Shown here piece after piece: positions 34,283-43,400 of a stretch of DNA of 64,000 nt. Both the position numbers and the translations under genes were made by a program. A model generated the notes under the pieces. The model searched no databases. It was not told the DNA's origin and worked only from the letters and a program-made list of their open reading frames with translations. Location: contig JAFAAP010000145.1 of the NCBI GenBank assembly GCA_023426505.1, positions 1 to 64,000 of the forward strand. Reading direction: 5' to 3'. The DNA comes from Pseudomonadota bacterium. Lineage in GTDB: Bacteria; Pseudomonadota; Alphaproteobacteria; Rhizobiales; Beijerinckiaceae. How positions within the stretch are numbered: the stretch's first letter is position 1; every line of letters starts with the position of its first letter.

Positions 34283-35584
34283 TCAGAGCAGGAAGTCGCC
34301 CTGCGTCAGGGATGAGACGCCTTTCACGACGACGGCGAAATCCGCCTTGGAGTCGCCGTTCACGTCGGCCTGGAGCATCACGCCGCCCTTGATCTTGGAG
34401 TAGCGCAGCTCCCCCTCGACGCCGTGAAAGCCCGAGCGACCGATAAAGGTGAAATCCTGGTCGCCTGCGAGGCTCCGGCTCGCGTCGATGCCGGTCAGAT
34501 CGATCACGTCGCCCTGCTTGCGCGCGAAGTCGTAGATCGTGTCCCGGCCCTTCGATGAGGCCGTGCTGTCGCTGATCGCCTTGAACACGAAGGCATCGGC
34601 GTCCGCGCCGCCGAAGAGCTTGTCGGCCCCGCGCCCGCCGGCGATGCGGTCGTTGCCGGCAAATCCCAGGAGCGTGTCCTTGCCCCGGCCGCCGGTGAGC
34701 TGATCGTCGCCCGCGCGCTTGGCCGCATCGTAGGCGTCCGGATTCGCCAGGACGTCCGAGATGATCTGGGTGAACGCCGCCTTGCCGGGCTCGTTCGCCA
34801 GGGCGGCCACCTGGTTGACCAGGAACGGACTCAAGGCGGCGGTATAGTGGGTGAGCAGGTGATAGCGGTAGGCCGCCTCGCCCAGCAGCCCGATCGCGGC
34901 CGCCTCCTGCGCGTCGCTGGCGCCGGGCGCCAGGAGGGTGTTGGCCGTGCCGAGCAGGATCGCCCCATAGGGCGAGCCGACATAGAAGGCCGGGCCGAAC
35001 CGCGCGATGTCGCTGCTGAAGAGGATGTTGCTCTCGATGAAGCTCGGGGCGCTGTAGTTCCCGACCGGGTCGCCCCATTCCACGTAGTTCGTGAGCTGGG
35101 AGACGGCGCCCGACGGCACGAGGTCGTCGGCGATGCCCGGCGCGCCGAAGGTCGCGCCGCCGAGGCCGAGCTGGGCCGCCACGTAGGCGGCCTCGCCGCC
35201 GCCGAGAGAATGGCCGGTGACGAACACGTTGTCCTTGGAGATGCCCGCCTTGGCGGCCTGCTGGACCACCGCCTTGGTGAAGGCGAGCGCGTCGTCGAAG
35301 GCCGGGGGCTTGTCGCCGCGATAGATCATCAGGTCGGCCAGGAGCTGCGCGCTGACGAATTCGTGCTGGTTGTCGAAGTTCCCGATATCCGTCCCTTCGA
35401 AGGCGACGATCACCTGGCCTGACGCGCTCAGGAAGGCTCCTCCGAAGAACCCGGCCGCCGTGTCGAGCGACGTCATCTGCTGGCCGTTGACCTTGAACGG
35501 CGTCACCAGCTTCAGCTTGGACGTGTTCTGCGTGTAGGTCCAGGCGGACGCTTCGAGGAACTCGGAGACGGACGGGCGGATCAT
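34283..35584 (-). CDS. RTX-type secreted lipase (class 3 lipase plus calcium-binding repeats)
   Basis: 433 residues, no N-terminal signal peptide. Residues 1-270 are a class 3 lipase domain with nucleophile elbow GHSLGGG (S126). From about 292 come glycine/aspartate nonapeptide repeats (GDDQLTGGRGKDTL, GNDRIAGGRGADKL, GGADADAF), then a serralysin-like C-terminal domain ending TQGDFLL, a typical type I secretion signal. Calcium would fold it after export. No ABC/HlyD/TolC secretion genes are adjacent. Confidence 0.88.
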   Translation of the reverse strand: MIRPSVSEFLEASAWTYTQNTSKLKLVTPFKVNGQQMTSLDTAAGFFGGAFLSASGQVIVAFEGTDIGNFDNQHEFVSAQLLADLMIYRGDKPPAFDDALAFTKAVVQQAAKAGISKDNVFVTGHSLGGGEAAYVAAQLGLGGATFGAPGIADDLVPSGAVSQLTNYVEWGDPVGNYSAPSFIESNILFSSDIARFGPAFYVGSPYGAILLGTANTLLAPGASDAQEAAAIGLLGEAAYRYHLLTHYTAALSPFLVNQVAALANEPGKAAFTQIISDVLANPDAYDAAKRAGDDQLTGGRGKDTLLGFAGNDRIAGGRGADKLFGGADADAFVFKAISDSTASSKGRDTIYDFARKQGDVIDLTGIDASRSLAGDQDFTFIGRSGFHGVEGELRYSKIKGGVMLQADVNGDSKADFAVVVKGVSSLTQGDFLL

Positions 35585-35658
35585 GGGAAGGCTCCGGGAG
35601 GGGGAAGCCTTACCATACGGAATCTAAGATTAATTTCACGTGTCGTTTTCGTAATGGT

Positions 35659-37080
35659 TCAGACCCGCCTGACCCCGCTGAGAAGCCCCCCGCCCACGAG
35701 GAAGAACAGGATCAGCACCGCCGGCCCTGCGGCCTGGGTCTCGAACAGGCCGGTCGCCACCGCGACCGCGAGCGGGGCCAGGAACGACGTGACCTTGCCC
35801 GAGAGGGCGAGCAGCCCGAAATAGCGCCCGGCCTCCCGCGCCGGCACCAGGCGCGCCAGCATGCTGCGGGCGGAGGCCTGCATGGGTCCGGCGACCGAGC
35901 CGATGACGAGGCCGAGGGCGAGGAAGAGCTTTTCCGGGGCGCTGCCGTAGAGGCCGTCGCCTGCTTGAGCCGGCTCGGTCGGGATCACGAAGAGGATGTG
36001 GTCCGGCCCCAGGGACAGGACGCCGACGCAGACGAGGCCCAGGGTCGTGATCGCCCCGAGGATCACGGGCTTCGCGCCGAACCGGTCGTCGAGCCGGCCG
36101 CCGATGAGGGCCCCGATGGTGCCGGTTACCGTGAGCAGGATGCCGAAGACCCCGAGTTCCACCGCCTGCCAGCCGAACACGCCCGCCCCGTAGATGCCCC
36201 CGAAGGCGAAGAGGGCCACGAGGGCGTCCTGATAGACCATGTTGGCCAAGAGGAAGCGCACGAGGCCGGGATGCCGCTTCGCGTCCCCCAGGGTGCTGCG
36301 CACCTGCGCGAGCCCGTGCCGGACGGCGGCGCGGGGGCTCAAGGTCGAGCGGGCGATGTCGGGGGTGAAGAGGAAGAGCGGCAGGATGAAGACCAGGAAC
36401 CACACGGCCGAGAACGGCCCGGTGACCCGGTCGCCCGCCCGCGTCGCCGGATCGAGCCCGAAGAGCGGCGCGATGCCGAGGAAGGTCTTTCCGGTCTCGG
36501 GGTTCGCGGCCAGGAAGCCCAGCACGATCACCAGCGACACGAGGCCGCCCAGATAGCCGATGGCCCAGCCGGTGCCGGAGAGCCGCCCGAAGCGCTCGGG
36601 CGGCACGAGGTGCGGGATCATGGCGTTGTTGAACACCGCCGCCACCTCGACCGCCACGGTGCCGACCGCGAAGCCCGCGAGCGCGATCGGGATCGCGTAG
36701 GCCGCGCCCGGCGCCGCATGCCACAGCACCCAGGACGAGGCGAAGAGCACGAGCCCGCAGGCGGCGATCCAAGGCTTCTTGGGACCGGTCGCATCCGCGA
36801 TCGAGCCGAGGACCGGCGACAGGAATGCGAGCACGAGGCCCGCGGCCGCGGTGGCGAAGCCCCAGAGGCTCTGGCCCGCGACCGGATCGGGCGCGAGCGC
36901 GGCCGCGAAATAGGGCGCGAATACGAAGGTGGTGACCAGCGTGAAGAAGGGCTGGCAGGCCCAGTCGAACAGGAGCCAGCCGGCAATCGCCGCGCGGCCG
37001 GCCTTGGCGGTCGGGAGTCCGGTCGCATCCGTGGCCGGGGGCGACGCCGCGGCCGCGGGGGATGGTGATCGGATGTCCAA
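35659..37080 (-). CDS. MFS transporter, UMF1/ATG22-like family
   Basis: 473 residues with about 12 helices. The motif FDWACQPFFTLVTTFVFAPYF and LSPVLGSIADATG are characteristic of the UMF1 family, named for similarity to yeast vacuolar amino-acid effluxer ATG22. The proposed start is TTG 37080 (LDIRSPSPAAAA), 9 nt after GAGGAG; no ATG or GTG lies near. A 1329-codon frame in this register runs through the glutamate dehydrogenase gene and is an artefact. Substrate unknown. Confidence 0.82.
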   Translation of the reverse strand: MDIRSPSPAAAASPPATDATGLPTAKAGRAAIAGWLLFDWACQPFFTLVTTFVFAPYFAAALAPDPVAGQSLWGFATAAAGLVLAFLSPVLGSIADATGPKKPWIAACGLVLFASSWVLWHAAPGAAYAIPIALAGFAVGTVAVEVAAVFNNAMIPHLVPPERFGRLSGTGWAIGYLGGLVSLVIVLGFLAANPETGKTFLGIAPLFGLDPATRAGDRVTGPFSAVWFLVFILPLFLFTPDIARSTLSPRAAVRHGLAQVRSTLGDAKRHPGLVRFLLANMVYQDALVALFAFGGIYGAGVFGWQAVELGVFGILLTVTGTIGALIGGRLDDRFGAKPVILGAITTLGLVCVGVLSLGPDHILFVIPTEPAQAGDGLYGSAPEKLFLALGLVIGSVAGPMQASARSMLARLVPAREAGRYFGLLALSGKVTSFLAPLAVAVATGLFETQAAGPAVLILFFLVGGGLLSGVRRV

Positions 37081-37102
37081 CGGTCGGGGCTCCTCGCCCG
37101 AT

Positions 37103-37125
37103 CGTCCCGGCAGGTTGCCGGGACG
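37103..37125 (-). terminator. hairpin between glutamate dehydrogenase and UMF1 genes
   Basis: Ten-base arms CGTCCCGGCA and TGCCGGGACG around the loop GGT, 33 bp after the dehydrogenase stop. No T-run; it may attenuate read-through or protect the mRNA end. Confidence 0.4.
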
Positions 37126-37157
37126 CTCAGGAATACGTAACGGAAGCCGAGCCCATA

Positions 37158-40100
37158 TCAGCCTTTTGCCAGATCGCCCAGCAGGCTTGCGGCGACGGTC
37201 ACCTTGGACACGGTGAGGCCCGAGGCCACGATCCCGTCGACGGCGCTGCGGATGCGGGCCACGTCCGCGCCCCGCTTCTCGCTCCAGGCCTGCACGCCTT
37301 CCGGACCGGCCCCGCTCTGGGACACGACCTCGGCCGTGAGGTTGCGGTGCGCCGACGCGATGCTGTCGATCGCCCGGTCGAGGGCCAGGCGATCGAAGTA
37401 GTCGCTGACGCTGATCTCGCGGGCGAAGCCGATGAGGGATCCGAGCCGGAAGGCCGCCTCCAGGGCGAAGTGGGTCTGGGCGATGTCGCGCACGGGCTTG
37501 CCGGTCCGCTGAGCCGTCAGGACGATGTCCGGCGCGGCCACGAGGTCCGGCAGGGCCGCGAGGCGGCGCGCCAGGTCCTCGGGCGTGCCCTGCTGGACGA
37601 GGGCCTGCGTCCTCTCGTCCCACACGAGGCGCGCGTCGGGCGACAGGGTCTCGGCCAGTCCCCGCTCGACCTCGGCGATCCCGGCCTCGTAGGTGCCGAT
37701 CACCGAATCGAGGGAATGGGTGGCGAAGTCCACGTGGCGGATGAACCAGACGATCCGGTTCATGAGCAGGTCCTGCAGGTCGCCGTAGAGGCGAAGCTGG
37801 AGCTGTCCCGGCACCACGCCGTCGAGAGCGTCGATGGCGACGTTCATCTCCGTCAGGCCGAAGGAATCGCGGGTCGCCGCATAGGCCGCCGCGATGGTCG
37901 GCGCATCCGCGCCGGTCTCGTCGACGAGGCGCGCGATCATGGTGGCGCCGCCCCGGTTGATGATCGCGTTGGCGAGCTGCGTGGCGATGATCTCGCGGCG
38001 CAGGCGGTGGCCCGCGATCGCGTCGGGGAAGCGCTCGCGCATCTCGGCCGGGAAGTAGCGGTCGAGCTCCTTGCCGAGATACGGATCGTCCGGCACCGGG
38101 CTCTCGAGAAGCTCGTCGTGCAGGGACAGCTTCGCGTAGGCGAGCAGCACGGCGAGCTCCGGCCGGGTCAGGCCCTCGCCGCGGCGGGCGCGCTCGGTGA
38201 GCGCGGCGTCGTCCGGCAGGTACTCGACGGTCCGGTTGAGACGCCCCTGCGCCTCCAGCATGTGCATCAGGCGCCGGGCGAAGCCGATGTCGGAGGCCCC
38301 GCGCCGCTCGGAGAGCGAGAGGGCGAGGGTCTGCAGGTAGTTGTTGCGCAGGACGAGCTTGGCGACCTCGTCGGTCATGTCCTCGAGGAGCGCGTTGCGG
38401 TCGTCCTGGCTCAGGCGGCCGTCCCGCTCCGGCTGGCTCAGGCCGATCTTGATGTTCACCTCGACGTCCGAGGTGTTCACGCCGGCCGAGTTGTCGATGG
38501 CGTCGGTGTTGAGGCGGACGCCCGAACGCGCGGCCTCGATGCGCCCGCGCTGGGTGACGCCGAGATTGGCGCCCTCGCCGACCACCCTGGCGCGCACGTC
38601 CGCTCCCGTGATGCGGATCGCGTCGTTGGCGCGGTCGCCCACCTGCTCGTCGGTCTCCGTGGAGGCGCGGATATAGGTGCCGATGCCGCCGAACCAGAGC
38701 AGGCCCACCTCGGCCTTGAGGATGGCGCTCATCACCTCGGCGGGCGTCGCGGCCGCCTTGTCGAGGCCGAGGAGCGCGCGCACCTCGTCCGAGAGCGGGA
38801 TCGACTTCGCGCTGCGCGGGAAGACGCCGCCTCCTTTCGAAATCAAGGCCTTGTCGTAGTCCTGCCAGCTTGAGCGGGGCAGATTGAACAGGCGCTGGCG
38901 CTCCTGGTACGAGGTCTCCGGATCCGGATTCGGATCGAGGAAGATGTCCCGATGGTCGAAGGCGGCCACGAGCTTGAGCGCGCGCGACAGCAGCATGCCG
39001 TTGCCGAACACGTCGCCCGACATGTCGCCCACGCCCGCCACCGTGACGGGCTCGGCCTGGATGTCGATGTCCATCTCGCGGAAGTGGCGCTTCACCGCCT
39101 CCCAGGCGCCGCGCGCCGTGATGCCCATCTTCTTGTGGTCGTAGCCCTGGCTGCCGCCTGACGCGAAGGCGTCCCCGAGCCAGTGGCCCTTCTCGAGGGA
39201 GATCTCGTTGGCGATGTCCGAGAAGGTGGCCGTGCCCTTGTCGGCTGCGACCACGAGATACGGATCGTCCCCGTCGTGGCGCACCGTGTCCGGCGGCGGC
39301 ACGATGTGGTCGCCGACGATGTTGTCGGTGAGCTGCAGCAGGGTGCGCACGAAGATGCGGTAGCTCTCCGTGCCCTCCGCGAGCCAGGCCTGCCGGTCGC
39401 CCGGCGGCGGCAGGCGCTTGGGCACGAAGCCGCCCTTGGCGCCGACCGGCACGATCACGGCGTTCTTCACCTGCTGCGCCTTGACGAGGCCGAGAACCTC
39501 GGTGCGGAAGTCCTGCGGCCGGTCCGACCAGCGCAGGCCGCCACGGGCGACCTTGCCGTAGCGCAGGTGCACGCCCTCGACGCGGGGCGAATAGACGAAG
39601 ATCTCGTAGAGGGGCTTGGGCAGCGGCAGGCCCTCGACCTTGGCGCATTCGAACTTGAACGCGATGGTCTGGCGCGGCAGGCCGTTGCCTTCGAGCTGGA
39701 AGAAGTTGGTGCGGATCGCCGCCTCGACGAGGTTGATGAAGCGGCGCAGGATGCGGTCGTCGTCGAGGCTGGTGACGGCCTTCAGCTCCTCCTCGATCGC
39801 GGCGCGGATCTCCGCCTCAGCGGCGGCACGCGCCTGCGCATCCTCGATGCGCGGGTCGAAGCGGGCATAGAACAGCTCGACGATTCGCTTGGCGATGGCG
39901 CTGTGGCGGGCGAGGGTCTCGGCCAGGTAGTCCTGCGCGTAGGGGATGATGACCTGGCGCAGGTAGCGGCCGAGCGCCCGCATCATGGCGACGTCGCGCC
40001 AGCCGAGCCCGGCCTCCAGCACGAGACGGTTGAACCCGTCCGATTCCGCCAGGCCCCGGAACAGGGCCAGCAGGGCGGCCTCGATCAGCTCCTGGATCTC

Positions 40101-41993
40101 GTCGATGTCGATGGCGCCGCCCGAGGCCCGCTCCAGGGTCATGTCGTGCAGCCACACCCGGTCCATGCCGGACACGCCGGCCGAGACGACCCGGTAGGTC
40201 CTCTCGTTGACGACCCGGAAGCCGAGATTCTCGAGGAGCGGCACGCGCTCCGAGAGTGGCAGGGCGGTGTTGCGCGAGAACACCTTCAGGTTGACGCGGG
40301 TCTGGTCGTCGCCCTCGCGGCGGTAGAGGTCGACCGCGCGCGGACGCGCCTCGGAGAGCTGCTCCAGGATCGCCACGTCGGCGATGGCCTGCTCCGCCCC
40401 GAAGGCCTCGCGATAGGCGGCGCTGAAGGCGTCCGCATAGCGGTGCGCGAGCGCGCGGGCCCGGGCGCCGCCGACGCTGTCGTCGAGCTGGTCGCGCAGC
40501 GCGTCGGCCCAGGTCCGGACGATGCTGGAGATGCCCGATTCGAGGGTCTCGCGGGGGACCTGGGGCGTCTTGCCCTCGTCGCGCCCGATGATGAAGTGCG
40601 TGCGCGATAGCGGGCCTTCCGGATAGGCCGGATAGGAGGCCGAGACGCGCCCCTCGTAGACCTGCGCCAGGAACTCGCCGATGCGGCGGCGGGCGCTCGT
40701 GTCGTAGCGGTCCTTCGGCACGAAGACGAGCACCGACACGAAGCGGTCGAACTCGTCGGCGCGCGCCAGCGCCCGCACCCGCGGCCGCTCGGACAGGTTC
40801 ATGATCTCGATGGCGAACCCGTAGAGGGTTTCCTCGTCGATCTGGAACAGCTCGTCGCGCGGGTAGTTCTCGAGCACGTTGAGGAGCCCGCGGCCCGCAT
40901 AGCTCGACGGATCGAACCCGGCGCGGGCGATGACCTTCGCCACCTTGTGGCGCAGGTACGGCACCTCGCTGGCGGAGCTCGTATAGGCGCTCGCCGTGAA
41001 CAGGCCGACGATGCGCAGCTCGCCCTGGAGCCGGCCGTCGCCGTCGAACAGCTTGACGCCGATGTAGTCCAGATGCGCCCGGCGGTGGACGCGCGACTTC
41101 ACGTTGGCCTTGGTGATGATGAGCGCCTTGGGGCGCGCCAGGAAGGCGCGGATCTCGGGCGTGATCGCCACGAGCTCGCGGCCGCGCCGGAGCACGCGCA
41201 TGGAGGGATCGCGCAGGAGGCCGAGCCCCGAGCCCTCGACCGGGTCGGCGGCGGCGTCACCTTCGGGCAGGCGGTACTCGCGAATGCCCAGGAAGGTGAA
41301 GTTGTCGCGGGCGATCCAGTCCAGGAAGGCGACCGCCTCCTTGATTTCGTCCTCCGGCAGAGGCGGAGGGTTGAGCCGGTAGTTGTGCACGATCTCGGTG
41401 ACGCGGGCCCGCATGCTGGGCCAGTCGTGCACCGCGAGGCTCACGTCCTTGTGGACGCGCTGCAGGGCCTCGGTCAGGCGGGTGCGGGCCTCGGCATCGT
41501 CGATGCGCGGCAGATGGATATGGATGAAGCTTTCCCGCTTCACCCCGATCCGCGACGAGGCCGTAGCCTCGCCCACGAGCCGCACGAGGCCGCCGCTCGC
41601 ATCGCGCTCGACCGCAAGGATCGGATGGGCGACGAGCAGCGCGTCGTATCCCTCGTCGACGATCTCGGCGAGCGTCGAATCGAGCAGGAACGGCATGTTG
41701 TCGTTGACGACCTCCAGCACCGTCACGTCTCGGCGGCGCCCGCCGCGCTCGACCTCGAGGTCGATCAGCCGGACGTCGGGCGTGCCGGCTTTCCGCGGCG
41801 CCTTGAGATGCTCGTAGGCTTCCGTTGCGAGATCCGCGAGGGACTTCGGGGAGTAGCAGGCGAGATCCTCCGGCGGCACGCGCCCGAACAGATCCTGCAG
41901 GAAGGTCGATGGAATGGGCCGTTGGCCGGATTCCAGGACTGCGACGGCCTCGGCCGTCAACTCGCTTCCGCTGGTCGGCGTTTCCAGCTTCAT
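37158..41993 (-). CDS. NAD-specific glutamate dehydrogenase, large class
   Basis: 1611 residues, the size of the 180-kDa GdhZ/GDH2-type enzyme of alphaproteobacteria. It oxidatively deaminates glutamate to 2-oxoglutarate and ammonia with NAD. N-terminal ACT-like regulatory domains (to about 700) precede the catalytic region with KVARGGLRWSDRPQDFR, VPVGAKGGFVPKR and the nucleotide fold near VGVGDMSGDVFGNG-like GVGDMSGDVFGNGML. Start at 41993 begins the conserved N-terminus, with GAAGAGGG upstream. A structured element with an intrinsic terminator lies about 180 bp before the start. Confidence 0.95.
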   Translation of the reverse strand: MKLETPTSGSELTAEAVAVLESGQRPIPSTFLQDLFGRVPPEDLACYSPKSLADLATEAYEHLKAPRKAGTPDVRLIDLEVERGGRRRDVTVLEVVNDNMPFLLDSTLAEIVDEGYDALLVAHPILAVERDASGGLVRLVGEATASSRIGVKRESFIHIHLPRIDDAEARTRLTEALQRVHKDVSLAVHDWPSMRARVTEIVHNYRLNPPPLPEDEIKEAVAFLDWIARDNFTFLGIREYRLPEGDAAADPVEGSGLGLLRDPSMRVLRRGRELVAITPEIRAFLARPKALIITKANVKSRVHRRAHLDYIGVKLFDGDGRLQGELRIVGLFTASAYTSSASEVPYLRHKVAKVIARAGFDPSSYAGRGLLNVLENYPRDELFQIDEETLYGFAIEIMNLSERPRVRALARADEFDRFVSVLVFVPKDRYDTSARRRIGEFLAQVYEGRVSASYPAYPEGPLSRTHFIIGRDEGKTPQVPRETLESGISSIVRTWADALRDQLDDSVGGARARALAHRYADAFSAAYREAFGAEQAIADVAILEQLSEARPRAVDLYRREGDDQTRVNLKVFSRNTALPLSERVPLLENLGFRVVNERTYRVVSAGVSGMDRVWLHDMTLERASGGAIDIDEIQELIEAALLALFRGLAESDGFNRLVLEAGLGWRDVAMMRALGRYLRQVIIPYAQDYLAETLARHSAIAKRIVELFYARFDPRIEDAQARAAAEAEIRAAIEEELKAVTSLDDDRILRRFINLVEAAIRTNFFQLEGNGLPRQTIAFKFECAKVEGLPLPKPLYEIFVYSPRVEGVHLRYGKVARGGLRWSDRPQDFRTEVLGLVKAQQVKNAVIVPVGAKGGFVPKRLPPPGDRQAWLAEGTESYRIFVRTLLQLTDNIVGDHIVPPPDTVRHDGDDPYLVVAADKGTATFSDIANEISLEKGHWLGDAFASGGSQGYDHKKMGITARGAWEAVKRHFREMDIDIQAEPVTVAGVGDMSGDVFGNGMLLSRALKLVAAFDHRDIFLDPNPDPETSYQERQRLFNLPRSSWQDYDKALISKGGGVFPRSAKSIPLSDEVRALLGLDKAAATPAEVMSAILKAEVGLLWFGGIGTYIRASTETDEQVGDRANDAIRITGADVRARVVGEGANLGVTQRGRIEAARSGVRLNTDAIDNSAGVNTSDVEVNIKIGLSQPERDGRLSQDDRNALLEDMTDEVAKLVLRNNYLQTLALSLSERRGASDIGFARRLMHMLEAQGRLNRTVEYLPDDAALTERARRGEGLTRPELAVLLAYAKLSLHDELLESPVPDDPYLGKELDRYFPAEMRERFPDAIAGHRLRREIIATQLANAIINRGGATMIARLVDETGADAPTIAAAYAATRDSFGLTEMNVAIDALDGVVPGQLQLRLYGDLQDLLMNRIVWFIRHVDFATHSLDSVIGTYEAGIAEVERGLAETLSPDARLVWDERTQALVQQGTPEDLARRLAALPDLVAAPDIVLTAQRTGKPVRDIAQTHFALEAAFRLGSLIGFAREISVSDYFDRLALDRAIDSIASAHRNLTAEVVSQSGAGPEGVQAWSEKRGADVARIRSAVDGIVASGLTVSKVTVAASLLGDLAKG

Positions 41994-42171
41994 GCGCGCA
42001 CCCTCTTCTGTGGTCGTTTGGGGAGCGTTGCCACAGTCCGAGTGCACGCGCAACAGAAGCCTGCCGTTCCAAGCGCGGCACGGTTAAGTCTTTGACGCAA
42101 ACGACCGTTTAAGTCGCGCAAGCCGCGCGAACAGCAGTTTTATGTCGCGGGTCTCGTTCAGAGGTCCGGGC

Positions 42172-42200
42172 AAAAAGAAAGCCGCCTCGTGAAAGGCGGC
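42172..42200 (-). terminator. intrinsic terminator upstream of glutamate dehydrogenase
   Basis: Minus strand: GCCGCCT, loop TTCACG, AGGCGGC, then TTTCTTTTT. Seven-base stem plus U-tract is a textbook factor-independent terminator, yet no protein gene on the minus strand precedes it, which is why an RNA gene or leader is proposed. Confidence 0.8.
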
Positions 42201-42300
42201 GGTTGTTCTCGACGGTTGGGAAGTGGCCCGGCCCGCCAAACGACCCGGAGGGCTGGGGGGCTGACGTGTCCAGGGCGGTCAAGGAGCCGGGCCGTCGAGG
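42172..42300 (-). ncRNA. candidate structured RNA or attenuator upstream of glutamate dehydrogenase
   Basis: In the 469-bp gap 41994-42462, which has no gene, the minus strand could fold into a rod: 42292-42299 with 42208-42215 (8 bp), 42286-42291 with 42227-42232 (6 bp), 42274-42278 with 42233-42237 (5 bp). The pairs are contiguous on one side, with an 11-nt bulge on the other. A perfect intrinsic terminator follows. It could be a stand-alone small RNA or an attenuating leader of the dehydrogenase gene 180 bp downstream. I could not match it to a known family. Confidence 0.5.
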
Positions 42301-42303
42301 CAA

Positions 42304-42327
42304 CACTAGAATAGTCGGTTTCTAGTG
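42304..42327. promoter_or_regulatory. inverted repeat CACTAGAA-N8-TTCTAGTG
   Basis: Eight-base perfect arms around TAGTCGGT, directly upstream of the structured element at the place expected for its promoter; on the minus strand TATTCT within it could serve as a -10 box. Operator or stem; not matched to a known site. Confidence 0.45.
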
Positions 42328-42462
42328 GGGCTACGTAACGGCACGAATGCGGCAACAATAAGATTCGCCTGACGAAGCCGTGAGCGAGAAAGCGTTAACG
42401 GGTTGATCCGACACTGCATCGGACCCACTATCAGAAAAGCATCGCGCTTCACAGGAGGGATC

Positions 42463-42837
42463 ATGAGCGAAGGTGACACCGCAGAGCCGTTGCGCGGCGG
42501 CACAGGGTCGGCCCAGATCCTCCCCTTCCCCGCCGCGCAGAGACAGGTCTCCTTCAACCGGGGCGAACTCCAGACCATTCTCAACCTCTACGGCCGCAAG
42601 GTTGCGGAGGGCGAATGGCGCGACTACGCCATCGACTTCCTGGCCGACAAGGCCGTTTTCTCCATCTACCGACGCACCTCCGAGGTTCCGCTCTACCGGA
42701 TCGAGAAGGATCCGAAGCTCGCCAAGAAGCAGGGCGCTTATTCGGTCGTCGTGTCGTCGGGGCTGATCCTCAAGCGCGGTCACGAGCTCGACCGCGTGCT
42801 CAACGTGCTCGACAAGAAGCTGAAGGTCGTGTCCTGA
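42463..42837 (+). CDS. DUF2794 domain protein
   Basis: 124 residues of a family restricted to alphaproteobacteria: LPFPAAQRQVSFNRGELQTI, LNLYGRKVAEGEWRDYAIDF and VLNVLDKKLKVV are conserved blocks. Function unknown; likely a small cytoplasmic protein. AGGAGGG precedes the ATG. Its TGA is immediately followed by the stop of the convergent GNAT gene. Confidence 0.9.
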   Translation: MSEGDTAEPLRGGTGSAQILPFPAAQRQVSFNRGELQTILNLYGRKVAEGEWRDYAIDFLADKAVFSIYRRTSEVPLYRIEKDPKLAKKQGAYSVVVSSGLILKRGHELDRVLNVLDKKLKVVS

Positions 42838-43335
42838 TCAGGCGCCCCGCCTCGGGCGCTCCATCAGGAAGTGGATGTCGGTTTCCCCGACCGGCAGGAA
42901 GCCGTGCCGCCGATAGAGCGAGCCGACCGGATTCCACTTGAGATACTGGAGCCTGACCGGGATCCCGGCCTCGTCCGCGAGAGCGAGGACGTGTTGAAGA
43001 ATCCTGGTTCCGAGCCCCTGTCGATGCTCCTCCGGCACAAGATAGAACTCGTCGAAGCGAATGTGATCGTCCGACCGGGTGAGGGCGATTGTCCCGACCG
43101 CCCGGCCATCCCGCACGATGCGAAAGAAGCACCGCTCGGCGAAGCGTTTCAGGTGGTGTGACCACTGGAAATCGTGATCCCACCATCCCCACCGCTGCAC
43201 GACATGCGGTCCGATGGCCGCGCGCTTCACCTCGTATGCGAAGAGGACGTCCGCCTCGTTCGACGGATGCAGCGGCTCGAAGCGCACGTCAGGCCCGAGA
43301 GCGGCCGGCGGAAAGGGGATCGGGTCGAGCGCCAC
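42838..43335 (-). CDS. GNAT family N-acetyltransferase
   Basis: 165 residues. GNAT elements include FDEFYLVPEEHRQGLGTRIL (strand 4 and acetyl-CoA loop QGLGT) and LYRRHGF. The best start is GTG 43335, 6 nt after GGAGG; a GTG at 43362 is in frame but has no ribosome site. Substrate unknown. Confidence 0.85.
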   Translation of the reverse strand: MALDPIPFPPAALGPDVRFEPLHPSNEADVLFAYEVKRAAIGPHVVQRWGWWDHDFQWSHHLKRFAERCFFRIVRDGRAVGTIALTRSDDHIRFDEFYLVPEEHRQGLGTRILQHVLALADEAGIPVRLQYLKWNPVGSLYRRHGFLPVGETDIHFLMERPRRGA

Positions 43336-43400
43336 GGGCGGCCTCCGGTGTCCGGGCCTCACAGACTACCGGCGGAGGGTCCCTCGTTCAAACCGTCGCC

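Noticed and set aside
35659..39648. A 1329-codon open frame on the minus strand
   Set aside because: Only its last third (35659-37080) is a real transporter; the rest is another frame of the glutamate dehydrogenase gene, kept open by high GC.
42172..42300. 6S RNA as the identity of the element upstream of glutamate dehydrogenase
   Set aside because: The long rod is suggestive, but I could not find the central bubble layout or conserved flanks of 6S RNA; left as unassigned.
42060..42460. A tRNA gene in the large gap
   Set aside because: No cloverleaf or T-loop GTTCGANTC pattern in the right spacing.
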